Shown here piece after piece: positions 10,901-24,700 of a stretch of 64,000 nt of DNA; position 1 is the first letter of the stretch, and each line of letters starts with the position of its first letter. This DNA is from Mycolicibacterium gadium. Its GTDB lineage: Bacteria; Actinomycetota; Actinomycetes; Mycobacteriales; Mycobacteriaceae. Below the pieces are notes generated by a model. The model made no database searches, had not been told where the DNA came from, and was given only the letters and a program-made list of their open reading frames with translations. Location: assembly GCF_010728925.1 (NCBI RefSeq), contig NZ_AP022608.1, positions 2,418,001 to 2,482,000 on the forward strand, written 5' to 3'. Made by a program: the position numbers and the translations under genes.

Positions 10901-13900
10901 TCTTGAGGATCGCCAGCATGCCCACCAGCGCCTCGGCACTACGGGGGACCATCAACACCACAGACTCACCCGGACCGGCTCCACGCTCAACCAACAGGTT
11001 CGCCAACCGATTCGAAGCCTGATCGAGGTCGGCGTAAGTCAACGAACGACCCTCGAACGTCAACGCCACGCCCTGCGGAGCACGCGCCACCTGACCGGCG
11101 AACACCTCAGGGATCGACTTCATCACCGACGGCGCCCGCAACAACACCGCGCGATTGGTCAGCCCATCCAACCGGGCGTGCTCACCGGCGTCGAGTAGAT
11201 CCACCGACGACAACCGCTGAGTGGGATCGGCTGTCATGAACGCCAAGACCCGTTCGAACCGCTCGATCAGCGTTCCGATGCTCGCCGCGTCGAAGGCGGT
11301 GGTGTCGAATTCGACACGCAGCCCGAGTTCGTGAGCCGGCAGGGCCATCACCGACAGCGGGTAGTGGTTGGACTCGCGGTTGGTGAACTCGGTGACGGTC
11401 AGCTCGTGCGCGCCCGAGAACGCACTGGTGTCTATGGGGTAGCTCTCGTACAGGAACAACGTGTCGAACAGTCGATCGTGACCGGTGGCGCGGTGAATCT
11501 CATTGAGCGCCAAGTGTTCGTGCTCGATGGTGTCGTTGTGCGCGCGTTGCAGCTGCGCCAGCAGGTCGGCCACGGTCGTCGTCGCGGTGGTGCGCGCCCG
11601 TACCGGAACCGTGTTGATCAACAGGCCCACGATCGTTTCGGAGCCGACCAGTTCCGCCGGCCGACCCGAGACTGCGGTGCCGAAGACGACGTCGGGCTGG
11701 CCCGTCAGCATCATCAACATTTGTGCCCACGCGGCCTGCAGCACTGTGCTGACCGTCGTGTGGCACGACCGGGCGAGCTCGCCGAGGGCCTCGGTCGTCT
11801 CGGCGGAAAGCCGATACGATTCGACTCCGCGCTGCCCGGCCGGGGCCGACGGGGCCAGCAGGGTCGGGGTGTCGAAACCGTTCAACACCTCACGCCACGC
11901 CGCTCGGGCGGCATCGCGATCCTGTTTGGCGATCCAGCTGACGACACTGCGGTACGGCGCAGCAGCGGGCAGCCGCTGCCCGAAGTAACTGGCGAAGATC
12001 TCCTGCAGCAGGATCGGTAGCGACCACCCGTCGATCACGATGTGGTGGAACGTGAAAACAGCCCGATGCTCGTTCCCTGCGGTGCGGATGAGCGCGGCCC
12101 GGAAGGTCGGCCGGTCGGCCAGGTCGCGTACTGCGACGCGCTCGGCAGCCGACAGCTGCTCGATCTCGTCATTGGGGTTTCGGTCGTGCTCGCGAAGGTC
12201 CACATACCGCCACGCCATCACCGGTTCGGCCGGGATGATCTGCACCGGCTCGCCGAACTGGTCGCAGAAGCGGGCCGCCAGGTTGGGGTGACGTGCGACC
12301 ACGGTATGCACCGCATCGCGCAGCCGATGCTGGTCGAGCAGGCCGGCGATGGTGACGTCCAGCTGCACCGCATAGATGTCGTCCGCGGCGCCATTGGCGA
12401 CGGTCGAGTGGAACAGCAGTCCCTGCTGCAGCGGGGTCAACGGCAACACATCGGCGATCCGATACTGCTGATCAAGCTCGTCGATCTGCGACTGGCTCAG
12501 CCTGGCCGGCGCGATATCCGACGGCGTCAGCCCGCCCCCGCCGCTTCGGACCAGGGCGCACAAGCCGGACAGGGCCTCGAACCACAGCTGGCTCAGCCGC
12601 TGCACCTGGGCGCGGTCCAGCGCCGAAGGCGCCCACGTCCAGTTGGCCTGCAGGCGTGGGCCGGTGTCGGTGTCCACGGTGCCCGCGTTCAGGTCGATCG
12701 TGTGCATCAACGGCATGGGCACCGCCGCGGCGGCCCCGGTCAACGCCAGATTGTCCTGCCTGAGCCGCCAGAGGTCGTCAGACAGGTCGCCCCCGCCCGC
12801 GCCGAGTCGACCCAGATAGTTGAAGCCGATCGTGGGATCCGATCCGGCCAGATCGACATCGGGGTTCAGATAGCGCAGCAGTCCGTAGGTCAACCCGTCC
12901 GGCAGGGCGCGCAGTTGCTCCTTGACGTCCTTGATGACATCACCCAGTGCGGCGTCACCCGCGACAACCTGTGTCCAGGGCAATTCGCCCGCTGCCAATG
13001 ACACCGGGTACTTGGTGGTGAACCACCCGACCGTGCGCGACAGGTCAACGTCGAGCGCCAATTCTTCGTGGCGGCCGTGGCCCTCCACGTCGATACCGAT
13101 CGGCGCTCCGCGGTGGTCCAGGAACTCGTTCCACGCCAGCCCGAACGCAATCAGCAGAATGTCTTGCACGCCAGCGTGAAACGCCGTGGGAACCTCACCG
13201 AGCAGCCGGCGGGTTGTCTTGGCGTCCAACGACACCGAGATCGACTCGGCAGTCGCGTAGGTGTCGGTCGCCGGCTGCACCGCCGGCAATACCGCCGGGA
13301 TGGCGGTCACCTGTCGCCAGGTGTCAGCCAACGCAACCACTTCCGGCTGCTGCGCGTGTTCGGCCAACAACGACGACCAGCTGGCGAACGACGTTCCCCC
13401 CGTCGGCAACTCCACCAACTGCCCGTTGTGAAGCTGAGCCCAGGCGATGTTCAAGTCCTCCAACAGGATTCGCCACGACACCCCGTCAACAGCCAGATGA
13501 TGGATCATCAACGCCAGCTGGCCTGTGTCGGTCGCCCACAGCGCGCTGACCATCACCCCGGTGGCTGGGTTCAACCGCGAACGCGCTGCCACCAACGCCT
13601 CATCGGAGATCTCGTCGACCGTCTTCACCAACTTGCCCGCGTCGACCGAGCCGACGTCGGGCACCGTCAACGACCACCCGCCGCTGGAATCGTCTTCGGC
13701 CCGCAGTCTCAAGGTCGCATGCCGATCCAGCAAGGCCTGCAGGAGGACCACCACGTCGTCTTCACTGACATCCGCCGGGGCCTGCACCACTACGGTCTGG
13801 TTGAACTGGTCGACGGGACCTTTCACACCGTGCAGCCAGCGCATGATCGGAGTGGCCACCACCGAACCGACACCCTCGTCGACTTCAGCGGCTTCGCCAC

Positions 13901-15719
13901 CAGCGACCACCGCCACGGAAGCGAGCCGGGACACCGTCTGTTCGACGAAGACGTCACGCGGCCGACACAGCACCCCGGCCGCTCGGGCGCGGGCCACCAC
14001 CTGCATCGACAGGATGCTGTCACCACCCAGGTCGAAGAACGAGTCGTCGATCCCGACCCGCTCCACACCCAGCACCTGCGCGAAAACACTGGCCAGAATC
14101 TCTTCGACGGCGGTTGCCGGGGCCCGGTATTCGTCGCCGGTCGTGCGGTATTCGGGTGCGGGCAGGGCCCGGGTATCGAGTTTGCCGTTGACGGTCAGCG
14201 GCAGCGAATCGATCATCACCACCGCGGCGGGCACCATGTAGGTGGGCAACTTCTGAGCCAGCTTGGCCCGCGTCGTAGCCGGGTCCGCCGTGCCGGTGAT
14301 GTAACCGACGAGGCGCTTGTGCCCGGGCCTGTCCTCGCGGGCGATCACCGCTGCCTGATCAACACCCTCGAGTGCGGCCAGAGCGGCTTGCACCTCGCCC
14401 AATTCGATGCGGTAGCCGCGGATCTTGACTTGTTCATCAGCGCGACCGAGGTACTGCAGCTGTCCGTCATCGCCCCACCGCACCAGATCTCCGGTGCGAT
14501 ACATCCGCGCGCCCGGCCCCCCGAATGGACATGCCACGAAACGCGAAGACGTGAGCCCGGCTCGGTGAACGTAGCCGACAGCCACCCCACGGCCAGCCAG
14601 ATACAGCTCCCCGACCACACCCGCCGACACCGGTCGCAGCAACTTGTCCAGCACGAACAACGCCGCACCCGGCACCGGCGAACCGATCGGCACCACGGAC
14701 GAACCCGCCGTCAGCGGCCCGCTCATCGCCGCATATATCGTGGCCTCGGTCGGGCCGTAGGCGTTGATCATCACCCGACCGTTCGTCGCCCACCGGTCCA
14801 CCAGCTCACTGGGGCAGGCCTCACCGGCCACGACCAACGTCGTCGACTCCAGCCGCTCCGGCGACAACATCCCCGCCGCCGACGGGGTCTGGCACAACAC
14901 CGTCACCTTCTCGGTGACCAACACGTCGTGCAAATCATCCGGCGAACTCGCCACCGACTCCGGCACGACCACCAGTCGGCCACCATGCAGCAGTGCGCCC
15001 CAGATCTCCCACACGGAGACGTCGAACACCAACGAATGCCACTGCGACCACACTTGTCCCGGCCCGGCGGGCAGGTGAGCGTGGAGCGACTCCACCAACT
15101 GGGTCACGTTGCGATGGGTGACCGCCACCGCCTTGGGCACCCCGGTTGTCCCGGAGGTATAGGTCATGTAAGCCAGGTCGTCGACCGCAGGCGCCGCCAA
15201 GGGCGCGCTGGACTGATCGTCGATGCGGGGGTCGTCGACATTGAGGACGACCATGTGGGATTCATCAAGCCGCTCACGTAGATCCGCCGTCGTGATCGTC
15301 GCGACCGGCGCGGCGTCACCGAGCATGAACCTGATCCGCTCATCCGGATGTGCCTGGTCGATCGGCAGATACGCCGCACCTGTCTTGAGCACCGCCAAAA
15401 TCGCCACGATCGCCTCAGCGGAACGCGGAATCAACAACGCCACCGACTTGCCGGGTCCAGCACCGAGGCCAACCAGCAAGTGCGCCAACCGATTCGCAGT
15501 CTCGTCCAACTGGCGATAGGTCAGCAGGAGTTCCCCGCACACCAACGCCACGGCCTCGGGAGCGCGGGCCACATGTTCGGCGAACAGCTCGGTAATCGAC
15601 ACCGCCGCGGGGTCGGGCTCGGTCAATACCGCCCGGTTACCCCACTCAGCCAGTTCGTCATGGTCGTCGTCGTCGAGCAGATCAAAGGACAGCAACCGCC
15701 GTGAAGCGTCGATACTCAT
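7974..15719 (-). CDS. NRPS subunit: A4-T4-E4, C5-A5-T5-E5 (modules 4 and 5, both D-configured)
   Basis: 2581 residues. A4 occupies about 25-540 ([11 protein letters not shown] near 190), T4 is near 565 (GGDSILSM), E4 about 610-1050 ([13 protein letters not shown] near 741), C5 about 1085-1520 ([11 protein letters not shown] near 1226), A5 about 1540-2030, T5 near 2058, and E5 from about 2100 to the end. Pockets read by eye are DVWCVAAI (A4) and DVWYVAAI (A5). They are nearly identical and PheA-like at several positions, so a hydrophobic residue is likely but not identified. The start ATG sits in an ATGA overlap with the stop of the preceding subunit, with GGGAGG about five bases upstream, a convincing coupled start. 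The gene begins at the A domain; its partner C4 is the last domain of the previous protein, so module 4 is split between two polypeptides. The C-terminus stops within the usual E-C linker (see the C6-A6 entry). Confidence 0.92.
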   Translation of the reverse strand: MSIDASRRLLSFDLLDDDDHDELAEWGNRAVLTEPDPAAVSITELFAEHVARAPEAVALVCGELLLTYRQLDETANRLAHLLVGLGAGPGKSVALLIPRSAEAIVAILAVLKTGAAYLPIDQAHPDERIRFMLGDAAPVATITTADLRERLDESHMVVLNVDDPRIDDQSSAPLAAPAVDDLAYMTYTSGTTGVPKAVAVTHRNVTQLVESLHAHLPAGPGQVWSQWHSLVFDVSVWEIWGALLHGGRLVVVPESVASSPDDLHDVLVTEKVTVLCQTPSAAGMLSPERLESTTLVVAGEACPSELVDRWATNGRVMINAYGPTEATIYAAMSGPLTAGSSVVPIGSPVPGAALFVLDKLLRPVSAGVVGELYLAGRGVAVGYVHRAGLTSSRFVACPFGGPGARMYRTGDLVRWGDDGQLQYLGRADEQVKIRGYRIELGEVQAALAALEGVDQAAVIAREDRPGHKRLVGYITGTADPATTRAKLAQKLPTYMVPAAVVMIDSLPLTVNGKLDTRALPAPEYRTTGDEYRAPATAVEEILASVFAQVLGVERVGIDDSFFDLGGDSILSMQVVARARAAGVLCRPRDVFVEQTVSRLASVAVVAGGEAAEVDEGVGSVVATPIMRWLHGVKGPVDQFNQTVVVQAPADVSEDDVVVLLQALLDRHATLRLRAEDDSSGGWSLTVPDVGSVDAGKLVKTVDEISDEALVAARSRLNPATGVMVSALWATDTGQLALMIHHLAVDGVSWRILLEDLNIAWAQLHNGQLVELPTGGTSFASWSSLLAEHAQQPEVVALADTWRQVTAIPAVLPAVQPATDTYATAESISVSLDAKTTRRLLGEVPTAFHAGVQDILLIAFGLAWNEFLDHRGAPIGIDVEGHGRHEELALDVDLSRTVGWFTTKYPVSLAAGELPWTQVVAGDAALGDVIKDVKEQLRALPDGLTYGLLRYLNPDVDLAGSDPTIGFNYLGRLGAGGGDLSDDLWRLRQDNLALTGAAAAVPMPLMHTIDLNAGTVDTDTGPRLQANWTWAPSALDRAQVQRLSQLWFEALSGLCALVRSGGGGLTPSDIAPARLSQSQIDELDQQYRIADVLPLTPLQQGLLFHSTVANGAADDIYAVQLDVTIAGLLDQHRLRDAVHTVVARHPNLAARFCDQFGEPVQIIPAEPVMAWRYVDLREHDRNPNDEIEQLSAAERVAVRDLADRPTFRAALIRTAGNEHRAVFTFHHIVIDGWSLPILLQEIFASYFGQRLPAAAPYRSVVSWIAKQDRDAARAAWREVLNGFDTPTLLAPSAPAGQRGVESYRLSAETTEALGELARSCHTTVSTVLQAAWAQMLMMLTGQPDVVFGTAVSGRPAELVGSETIVGLLINTVPVRARTTATTTVADLLAQLQRAHNDTIEHEHLALNEIHRATGHDRLFDTLFLYESYPIDTSAFSGAHELTVTEFTNRESNHYPLSVMALPAHELGLRVEFDTTAFDAASIGTLIERFERVLAFMTADPTQRLSSVDLLDAGEHARLDGLTNRAVLLRAPSVMKSIPEVFAGQVARAPQGVALTFEGRSLTYADLDQASNRLANLLVERGAGPGESVVLMVPRSAEALVGMLAILKTGAAYVPVDPAVPAARLEFMVADAKPVAAVTAGDLGSRLSGSGVAVIDVGDPAVEMQDDTALPLPSGEDIAYRIYTSGTTGVPKGVGITHGNVTQTLHSLPRDLPAGPGRAWTQWHSLVFDVSVWEIWGALLHGSRLVVVPESVAGSPDDLHDLLVAEQVDVVYQTPSAAGMLSPEQLESTALVVAGEACSTELVSRWAKAGRVMINAYGPTEATIYAAISAPLVAGSSSVPIGSAVPNGATFVLDEWLRPVPVGVVGELYLAGRGVGVGYMGRAGLSASRFVACPFGGPGARMYRTGDLVRWGEDGQLQYLGRADDQVKIRGYRIELGEVQAALADLPGVNQAAAIVREDRPGDKRLVGYITGTADSLEVRAALAERLPGYMVPAAVVAIDALPLTVNGKLDKRALPAPEYQDVDRYRAPVTPVEEILAGIYAQVLGVERVGVDDSFFDMGGDSILSMQVVARARAAGLVCRPRDVFVEQTVSRLASVAQVVSGEATEVDEGIGPVVATPIIRWLHSVEGPVDEFNQTVVLQAPVGVTEADVTVMVQALLDRHAMLRARVGDDGTGAWLLQVPEVGAVEAGACLRTVEMLTDEAVAEGRSRLNPASGMMLSALWATETGQLALMIHHLAVDGVSWRILLEDLNIAWAQHHSGQQVELPAGGTSFARWSALLAEHARHPEVVGLADAWRRVAATPTVLPAVRPEVDTRARAGSLSESLDSETTRLLLGDVPSAFHAGVQDILLIAFGLALAEFLGTGSAPVGIDVEGHGRAEELAEHVDLSRTVGWFTTKYPVALTVGGLSWAQVTAGDAAVGQLVKDAKEQLRSQPEGLTYGLLRYLNPDVDLAGADPTIGFNYLGRLGAAAAEASEDLWRVSAEAVSLGDVAAAIPMPLMHTLEVNASTIDTDNGPRLQANWTWAPSTLNETQVQRLNRLWFDALSGISTHVKSGGGGLTPSDITARVSQQQLDELQRQYADR

Positions 15720-18700
15720 GATTCCTCCCGCACATCAGCGGTCATGGCAACCAGCACCCGCCGCAAACGCTCGATCAACTTTGCAATCTTGGCCGCGGTG
15801 AACACAGTGGTGTCGTATTCGAAACGCAGGCTTAGTTCGTCGCCGGGCACAGCTTGCACCGCCAGCGGGTAATGAGTGTATTCCCGGGTGGCGATGTCTG
15901 ATATTTCGAGTCCGTCGACCCCCGACAGTGCGATCGTGTCGACCGGATAGTTCTCGTAGGCGAAAACGGTGTCGAACAGCCGGTCATGACCGGTGGCGCG
16001 ATGCACGTCGGTGAGCGCCAGGTGCTGGTGCTCGAGGGTGTGGTTGTGGGTGGTCTGCAGCTGCTCCAACAGGCCGGCGATCGTCGTCTCGGCGGTGATT
16101 TTCGCTCGCACCGGCACCGTGTTGATCATCAGGCCCACCATCGACTCGGCACCGGCGACGTCGGCAGGCCGACCGGAGACGGCGGTGCCGAACGCCACAT
16201 CGTGCTGACCGGTCAGCGAGTACAGCAATTGCGCCCACGCCGCCTGGAGCACCGTGCTGACCGTGGTGCGACATGAGCGCGCCAGTTGCCCGAGGGCATC
16301 CGTGGTCTCTGCGTTCAGCACGAGCGATTCGTAGCCCCGACGGCCCATTCCCTCGTGGCCGAGTCCGACGAGAGTGGGGGTGTCGAAACCGTCGAATACC
16401 TCGCGCCACGCCGCCTGCGCGGCATCTTGATCCTGATCGGCCAACCAGGTGACGAACCTGCGGTAGGACATCGGGGCGGGCAGTCGCTGCCCGTAGTAGG
16501 CGGCGAAGATCTCCTGCAGCAGGATCGGCTTTGACCAGCCGTCCAACACAATGTGGTGATTGGTCATCACGAACCGGTGCCGGTCCTCGGCGACACGGAT
16601 CAGCGCGACCCGGAAGGCCGGTTCGGAGGAGAGGTCGAGAACCGCAGCGCGTTCTGCGGCGCATATCCGCGCAAGCTGCTCCTCGATATCCGCTCCGGCG
16701 TCGAGTTCGACGTACTGCCAAGGCGTTTCGGGATCGGCCGGAATGATCTGAATCGGCTGGTCGAGTTGTTCGTAGAATCGGGCCGCCAGGTTGGGATGAC
16801 GCGCGACCGCGGTGTTCACCGCGCGACGGAGTCGCTCGGCGTCCAGCGGGCCGGTCACAGTGATATCCAGCTGTACCGAATAGACGTCGTCGCCAGAACC
16901 CGCCGCGGTACCCGCGTGATACAGCAGACCCTGCTGCAGCGGAGTCAGTGGGAGGACGTCGGCCAACGGATATTGCTGCTGGAGCTCGTCGAGCTGCAGC
17001 TGGGTCAGCCGGGCCGGGGCAACATCCGATGGGGTCAACCCGCCCCCGCCGTTCCTGACGCTGGTGCAGATGCCGCCCAGGGCCTCGAACCACAGCTGGT
17101 TCAGCCGCCGCACCTGGGTCATATCGAGGGCCGACGGCGCCCATGTCCAGTTGGCCTGCAGTTGCGGGCCGGTCTCGGTGTCCACGGTGCCGGCGTTGAG
17201 GTCGAGCGTGTGCATCAACGGAGTCGGCGCAGCGGTGGCAGCGGTCAGGGACCCGCCGACCTCGTTGATCTGCCAGATTTCTTCGGGCAACTGCGTGCCC
17301 GCACCCAGGCGGCCGAGGTAGTTGAAACCGATGGTCGGGTCTGCGTCAGCCAACTCGACATCCGAGTTCAGGTAGCGCAGCAAGCCGTAGGTGATTCCGT
17401 CCGGCAGGGCGCGGAGCTGTTCCTTGGCACCCTTGATCAGCGCCTCGAGCGAGGCTTCGCCGGCCACGACCTGTTGCCAGTCCAAACCGTTCACCGCCAA
17501 GGAGACGGGATACTTGCTGGTGAACCATCCCACCGTGCGCGACAGGTCCACGTCGTCGGCCAGTTCTTCCTGGCGGCCGTGGCCCTCCACGTCGATGGCG
17601 ATGCGCGCGTCGCTGGTGCCCAGGAACTCCGCCAAGGCCAACCCGTAAGCGATCAGCAGAACGTCCTGTACCCCGGCGCGGAATGCCGCAGGCACCTCAC
17701 CGAGAAGCAGCCGCGTCGTCTCCGTGTCCAGCGACTCCGACATCGACTCGGCAGTCGCATACGTGTCGGTCGCCGGTTGGATGGCGGGCAAGACCGCCGG
17801 AGTCGCCAACACCTGCCGCCAGGTGTCCGCCAGGTCAACGACGTCCGGGCTGTACGCATGTTCGGCCAACAATGACGACCACCGCGCAAACGAGGTACCC
17901 GCCGCAGGCAACTTCACCGGCTGCCCGCTGCGGTGCTGGGTCCACGCCAAGTTCAGGTCTTCCAACAGGATTCGCCACGACACCCCGTCAACGGCCAGAT
18001 GGTGAACGATCAGCACCAGGTGGCTCGACTCCGCTGCCCACACCGCGGCCAACATCGCCCCGTCGGCCGGATTGAGTCGCGATCGCGCCGCCCGCAGTAC
18101 GTCCTCCGACAAGGCATCGACGGGTTGCACGCAGGCGGCCGCGTCCACCGACCCCGCCTCTGGCACCGTCAACGACCACTCCCCGGCGGCGTCCACAGTG
18201 GCACGCGCGCGCAGCATCGCATGTCGATCCAGCAGCCCCTGCAGGACGACGGGTATGTCGTCCTCGGTCACCCCGGCCGGCGCCTGCACCACCACGGTCT
18301 GGTTGAACTGGTCGACCGGGCCCTCGACATCGAGCAGCCAGCGCATGATCGGGGTCGCGGTAACCGCACCCGTGCCCTCATCGACCGGGCGGCCCGCCCC
18401 GTCGATCACCCTGACCACGGAGGACAACCGCGCCACGGTCTGCTCGACGAAGACATCCCGTGGCCGGCAATGCACTCCGGCGGCCCTGGCGCGCGCCACC
18501 ACCTGCATCGACAGGATGCTGTCACCACCCAGATCGAAGAACGAATCGTCGACGCTCACCCGTTCCACGCCCAGCACCTGGGCGTAGATGCCGGCCAGGA
18601 TCTCCTCGATCGCGGTCGCCGGAGCGCGGTAATCGTCGGCACCCTGGTACTCCGGGGCAGGCAGCGCCCTGCGGTCGAGCTTGCCGTTCACCGTCAACGG

Positions 18701-21700
18701 CAGCACGTCCAACGCCATCACCGCCGCGGGCACCATGTACTCGGGCAGCCGCTCGAACATCGCCGCGCGCAATTTCGCCGGATCGGCGGTCCCGGTGATG
18801 TAGCCCACCAGACGTTTGTCGCCGGGGCGGTCCTCTCGGGCGATCACCGCCGCCTGGTCCACCCCATCCAGGTCGGCCAACACCGCCTGTACCTCTCCGA
18901 GCTCGATCCGGTACCCGCGGATCTTGACCTGCTCATCGGCGCGGCCCAGATATTGCAGTTGACCGTCGGCACCCCACGACGCGAGATCACCCGTGCGATA
19001 CATCCGCGCTCCGGGGCCGCCGAACGGGCACGCCACGAAACGCGATGCCGTCAACCCGGCCCGACCCACGTAGCCGTAGCCAACGCCGCTGCCCGCCACA
19101 TACAGCTCACCGACCACCCCGACAGCGGCCGGGCGCAAGAAATCATCCAGCACGAAGAAGGCCAGATTCGCCAGCGGCACCCCGACCGGACTGCTGGCGC
19201 TGTCGGCGTCACGCTCGACGATCTCTCGGAACGACGCATGAACCGTCGTTTCGGTGGTGCCATACATGTTGATCATGCGGGGCAAACCCTGATGGCTGTG
19301 CAGCCACGTCCGCAGCCGGTGGGGCTCCAGCGCTTCCCCGGCGAACACCACCGTCTGCAGCTTCAGCTGATTGCCCAGTTCTGGCTGCAGGGCATAGAAC
19401 GCCGATGGGGTCTGACTCAGCACAGTGACTTGTTCGGCAGCCAACAAGGAGTGGAAATCCTCCGGGGAGCGCGCGACATCCTCCGGCACCACGACCAATC
19501 GGCCACCGTGCAACAGGGCACCCCACATCTCCCACACCGAAACGTCGAAGGCCAACGAGTGCCACTGCGTCCACACTTGTCCTGCGAGCTCCAGCTCGGC
19601 GCCCGCAGCCTCCAGCAGCTGGATCACGTTGTGGTGGGTGATGGCCACGCCCTTGGGCACTCCCGTGGTTCCCGAGGTGTAGATCAGGTATGCGATGTCG
19701 TCGTGTGCCGGCACCGGCAACGCGGTGGTCGGCCGGTCGGCAATGGCGGGATCGTTGAGGTCGATCACGGGCAGCTCGGCCGAGTGCAGCCGGCCGGCCA
19801 GCTCGGCGGTGGTGATCGCAGCGATCGGCGCGGCGTCGGCGAGCGTGAACGCGATTCGGTTGTCAGGGTGCGCAGGGTCGATGGGCAGGTATGCCGCACC
19901 CGTCTTGAGCACCGCCAAGATCGCCACGATGGCTTCGGCGGACCTGGGCAGCAACAGCGCCACACGTCGACCCGGGCCGGCCCCGTGGCTTGCCAACAGG
20001 TTCGCCAACCGGTTGGCGGCCTGATCCAGCTCGCCGTAGGTCATCGAGCGACCTTTGAACGTCAAAGCGGCCGCGTCGGGCGCGCGAACCACCTGCGCGG
20101 CGAACAGCGTCGGGATCGATACCCGTGTGGGCACTCGCTGTGTCAACACCGCCCGGTTGCTCCACTGATCCAGCCGGGCGTGCTCACTGCCATCGAGCAG
20201 ATCGATCGACGACAGTCGGCGGGTGGGATCGATCGTCATGATCTCCAGCACGTGCTGGAGTCTCTCGATCAAGTTCTTGACGCTCGCCGAATCGAAGGCG
20301 TCGGTATCGAATTCGACCCGCACTCGCAATTCGTGACCCGGCATGACCACCACCGACAACGGGTAGTGGTTGTACTCGCGGCTGCTGATGTCGGTGACGG
20401 CCAGCTCGTGCGCACCGAGCAACGCGTCGGTGTCCATCGGATAGTTCTCGTAGACGAACAGCGTGTCGAACAGCCGGTCGTGGCCGGAGATACGGTGAAT
20501 CTCGTTGAGCGCCAGGTGTTCATGCTCGAGGACATCGTTGTGGCCGCGCTGTATTTGGTCGAGCAGGTCTTCGACGGTGGCGGTCGCGGCGATGCGGGCG
20601 CGAACCGGGACCGTGTTGATCATCAGGCCCACCATCGACTCCGCGCCGGCGAGGTCCACAGGTCGACCCGAAACCGCGGTACCGAACGCGACGTCTCGGT
20701 GGCCGGTCAACCGCATCAGCAGCTGCGCCCACGCGGCCTGCAGCACGGTGTTGACGGTGGTGCGCTGAGCGCGCGCCAACTCTGTCAGTTCCCGCGTCAA
20801 CTCGGCTGGCATCCAGGAGGTCTCGACGCTTCTCTGGCTGCCCTGGACCGGCGGCCCGACGAGGGTGGGCGTGTCGAATCCGGCCAAGACTTCGCGCCAG
20901 GCTGCGAGCGCCGCGTCGCGATCCTGGTCGGCCAGCCAACAAACGAAGTTGCGGTAGGGCGCTGCGGCGGGCAGACGTTCTCCGAAGTAGCCCGCGAAGA
21001 TCTCGTGCATCAGCACCGGCAGTGACCATCCGTCGATCACGATGTGGTGAATCGTCAACACGAACCGGTGCCGATCATCGGACATGCGGATCAATGCGGC
21101 GCGGAAGGTCGGTCCGTCCGCAATGTCGCCGACCGCAGCACGTTCGACAGCGCACAGTTGCTCGACCTGCTCATCGACCTCGACGTGGTCGACCGGCTCG
21201 ACATACCGCCACGCCAGCCCAGGGTCGGCGGGGATGATCTGCACAGGCTCGCTGAATTGGTCGCAGAAGCGGGCCGCCAGGTTGGGGTGTCGGATGACGA
21301 CGGAATGCACTGCATCGCGCAGGCGTTCGCGGTCGAGCGGACCCGTGACAGTGACACCCAGTTGAACGGCGTAGAGATCTTCGGTGGATTCCTGCGCGTA
21401 GCTCGAATGGAACAGCAACCCCTGCTGCACTGGCGTCAGCGGAAGCACGTCGGCAATCCGGTCTCGCTGCTGCAACTCGTCGAGCTGTGACTGGGTCAGC
21501 CGGGCCGGCGCGATATCCGACGGCGTCAAACCGCCACCGCCGCCTCGGACGTGCGCGCAGATGCCCTGGAGGGCCTCGAACCACAGTCGGCTCAGCCGCT
21601 GCACCTGCGCGCTGTCCAGCGCCGAGGCGGCCCACGTCCAATTGGCCTGCAGTCGCGGGCCGTCGTCTCCATCGGTGGCACTTGCGTTGAGCGCGACGGT

Positions 21701-24700
21701 GTGCGCCAACGGCATCGGAATCGCCGCGGCCGCACCGGCTACCGACATACTCTGCGGGCTGATCCGCCACAGCCCTTCGGAGAGCGCGTCCGCCCCGCCG
21801 CCGATGCGCCCCAGGTAGTTGAAGCCGATCACCGGATCCGTTTCGGGCAGCTGGAGATTCGGGTTCAGGTAACGCAACAAACCGTAGGTCAGACCGTCAG
21901 GCAACGCACGGAGCTGTTCTTTGGCGCTCTTGACGATCGGACCAAGCGCTGCCCCACCGGCTTTCACCTGTGCCCAGGGCAACCGCTGGACAGCCAGCGA
22001 CACCGGATACTTGGCGGTGAACCACCCGACCGTGCGGGACAGATCGACGTCGGCGGCCAGCTCTTCCTGGCGGCCGTGGCCCTCGACGTCGATGCCGATC
22101 GGAATACCGGACTTCTCCAGGAACTCCGCGCATGCCAGGCCGAAGGCGATCAGCAGGATGTCCTGCACGCCGGCGTGGAACGCCGCGGGCACTTCGCCGA
22201 GCAGCATCCGCGTCGTGTCGGCGTCCAATGACTCCGCCAGCTGTTGTGCGGTCGCATAGGTGTCCTGCTCGGGGTGCGGTGACGGTAGTGCCGGCGCAAC
22301 GGCCGTGACTTCGCGCCAGGTGTCGGCGAGATCCACCACGGAAGAGCTACGGGCGTGCTCGGTAAGCAACGCCGACCACCTGGCGAACGACGTACCGCTT
22401 GCCGGTAACACGATCGGCTGCCCGCTGTGGTGCTGAGCCCACGCGATGTTCAAGTCTTCCAACAGGATTCGCCAAGACACGCCGTCGACTGCCAGATGGT
22501 GGATCACCAATGCCAGCTGCCGGGTCCCAGTCACCCACAACGCGCTGAGCATCACACCGTCGGCCGGGTTCAGCCTGGAACGGGCCGCCAGCAGCGCCTC
22601 GTCGGACAACGTATCGACCGTCTGCACACACTGCGCGGCGTCGACCGATCCCGGCTCGAGCACCGTCAGCGACCATTCGCCGTCGGTCGTGGTTTCCGTT
22701 CGCGCGTCCGCGGCGTCTTGCGCACGAAGCCGCAACGCGCCGTGGTGATCCAGCAGGGCCTGCAGAACGACGACCACGTCGGCTGCTGTCGCTCCGGCCG
22801 GCGCCTGCGCCACCACGGTCTGGTTGAATTCGTCGACCGGTCCGTCGATGTCGTGCAGCCACCGCATGATCGGAGTCGCCAGGACCGGACCCGTGCCCGG
22901 ATCGTCGACGGCGGCTTCGGTGTCGGCGATCTCGACCACGCCCGCCAGCCGGCTCACCGTCTGTTCGACGAAGATGTCGCGCGGCCGGCACTGCACGCCA
23001 GCCGCGCGGGCACGGGCCACCACCTGCATCGACAGAATGCTGTCGCCGCCCAGGTCGAAGAACGAGTCGTCGACCCCAACCCGCTCGACGCCGAGCACCT
23101 GGGCATAGATGCCGGCGAGGATCTCCTCGACGGCGTTGGCCGGAGGCCGGTATTCGACGCCGGCGCCGCGGTACTCGGGGGCGGGCAGCGCCCGAGTGTC
23201 GATTTTGTTGTTGGGCGTCAGTGGCAGCGCGGCCAAGCCGACGACCGCGGCGGGCACCAGGTACGGCGGCAACCGGTCCGCAAGTTGAGCGCGGGCGTCG
23301 GCCGGGTCGGCCGTCCCGGTGATGTAGCCGACGAGACGCTTGTCTCCGGGCCGGTCTTCGCGGGCGATCACCACGGCCTGATCCACACCGGCCACCGCGG
23401 CCAGCGCGGTCTGCACCTCGCCGAGCTCGATTCGGTAGCCGCGGATCTTGACCTGCTCGTCGGCGCGGCCGAGGTAGATGAGCTGGCCGTCGGCTCCCCA
23501 CCGCACCAGGTCGCCGGTGCGGTACATGCGGGCACCGGGCGCACCGAAGGGGCACGCGATGAACCGCGACGACGTGAGGGCGGCCCGGCCCAGATAGCCG
23601 CACGCCACTCCCTCGCCTGCCACGTACAACTCGCCGACCACGCCGGCGGGCACCGGCCGCAGCCAGGCGTCCAGGACGAACAGCGCCGCCCCCGGCACCG
23701 GCGAACCGATCGGCACCACACCCGACCCGACCGTGAGCGGGGCACTGATGGCCACGCACATCGTGGTCTCGGTCGGGCCGTAGGCGTTGATCATCACGCG
23801 CCCCGGCGCCCACCGGTCGACCACCTCGGCGGGGCAGGCCTCGCCGACGACCGCGAGCGCCGTCGACTCCAGGCCTTCGCGCGACAGCATGGAGACCGCC
23901 GACGGGGTCTGGGTGAGGACGCTGATTTGTTCGGAGACCAGCACGTCGTGGAAGTCCTCCGGCGATCCCACGATCGTCTCGGGCACCACCACCAGCCGTC
24001 CGCCGCGCAGCAGCGGTCCCCAGATCTCCCACACCGAGACGTCGAAGGCCAGCGTGTGGCACAGCGGCCACACGCCCGGGTTCGGCAATCCGGCGTCGAG
24101 CACCGTGATGAGCTGGGTGACGTTGTGGTGGGTGACGGCCACGCCCTTGGGGGCGCCGGTGGTGCCCGACGTGTAGATGATGTAGGCGACGTCGTCGGCC
24201 GCAGGCATCGGCAAGGCAGTGGTGGGCTCGCTGTCGCCGACGGGGGCGTCGATGTCGATGACCGGCACGCCCGACTCGTCGAGCCGCGACCGCAGGTCGG
24301 CGGTGGTGATCACGGCGACTGGTGCCGCGTCGGCGAGGATGTAATCCAGTCGCGATGCCGGCACTGCTGGGTCGATCGGAAGATAGGCCGCGCCGGTCTT
24401 GAGCACCGCCAGGATCGTGATGACAGCCTGCGCGGAGCGCTCGGTCAACAGAGCCACCCGCTGCCCCGGGCCGACGCCCCTGGCCACCAGCACGTGTGCC
24501 AGCCGGTTCGCGGCCTCGTCCAGCTCGGCGTACGTCATGGAGTGACCGTGGGCGGTCAGCGCCACCGACTCGGGCGTGCGTGCCACACGCTCGCCGAACA
24601 CCGCTGGAATCGACACCGCCGCAAGAGGTTTGCGGGTCAACACCGCGCGGTTGCCCCACCTGTCGATTCGGTCGTACTCGCCATCGTCGAGCAGATCGAT

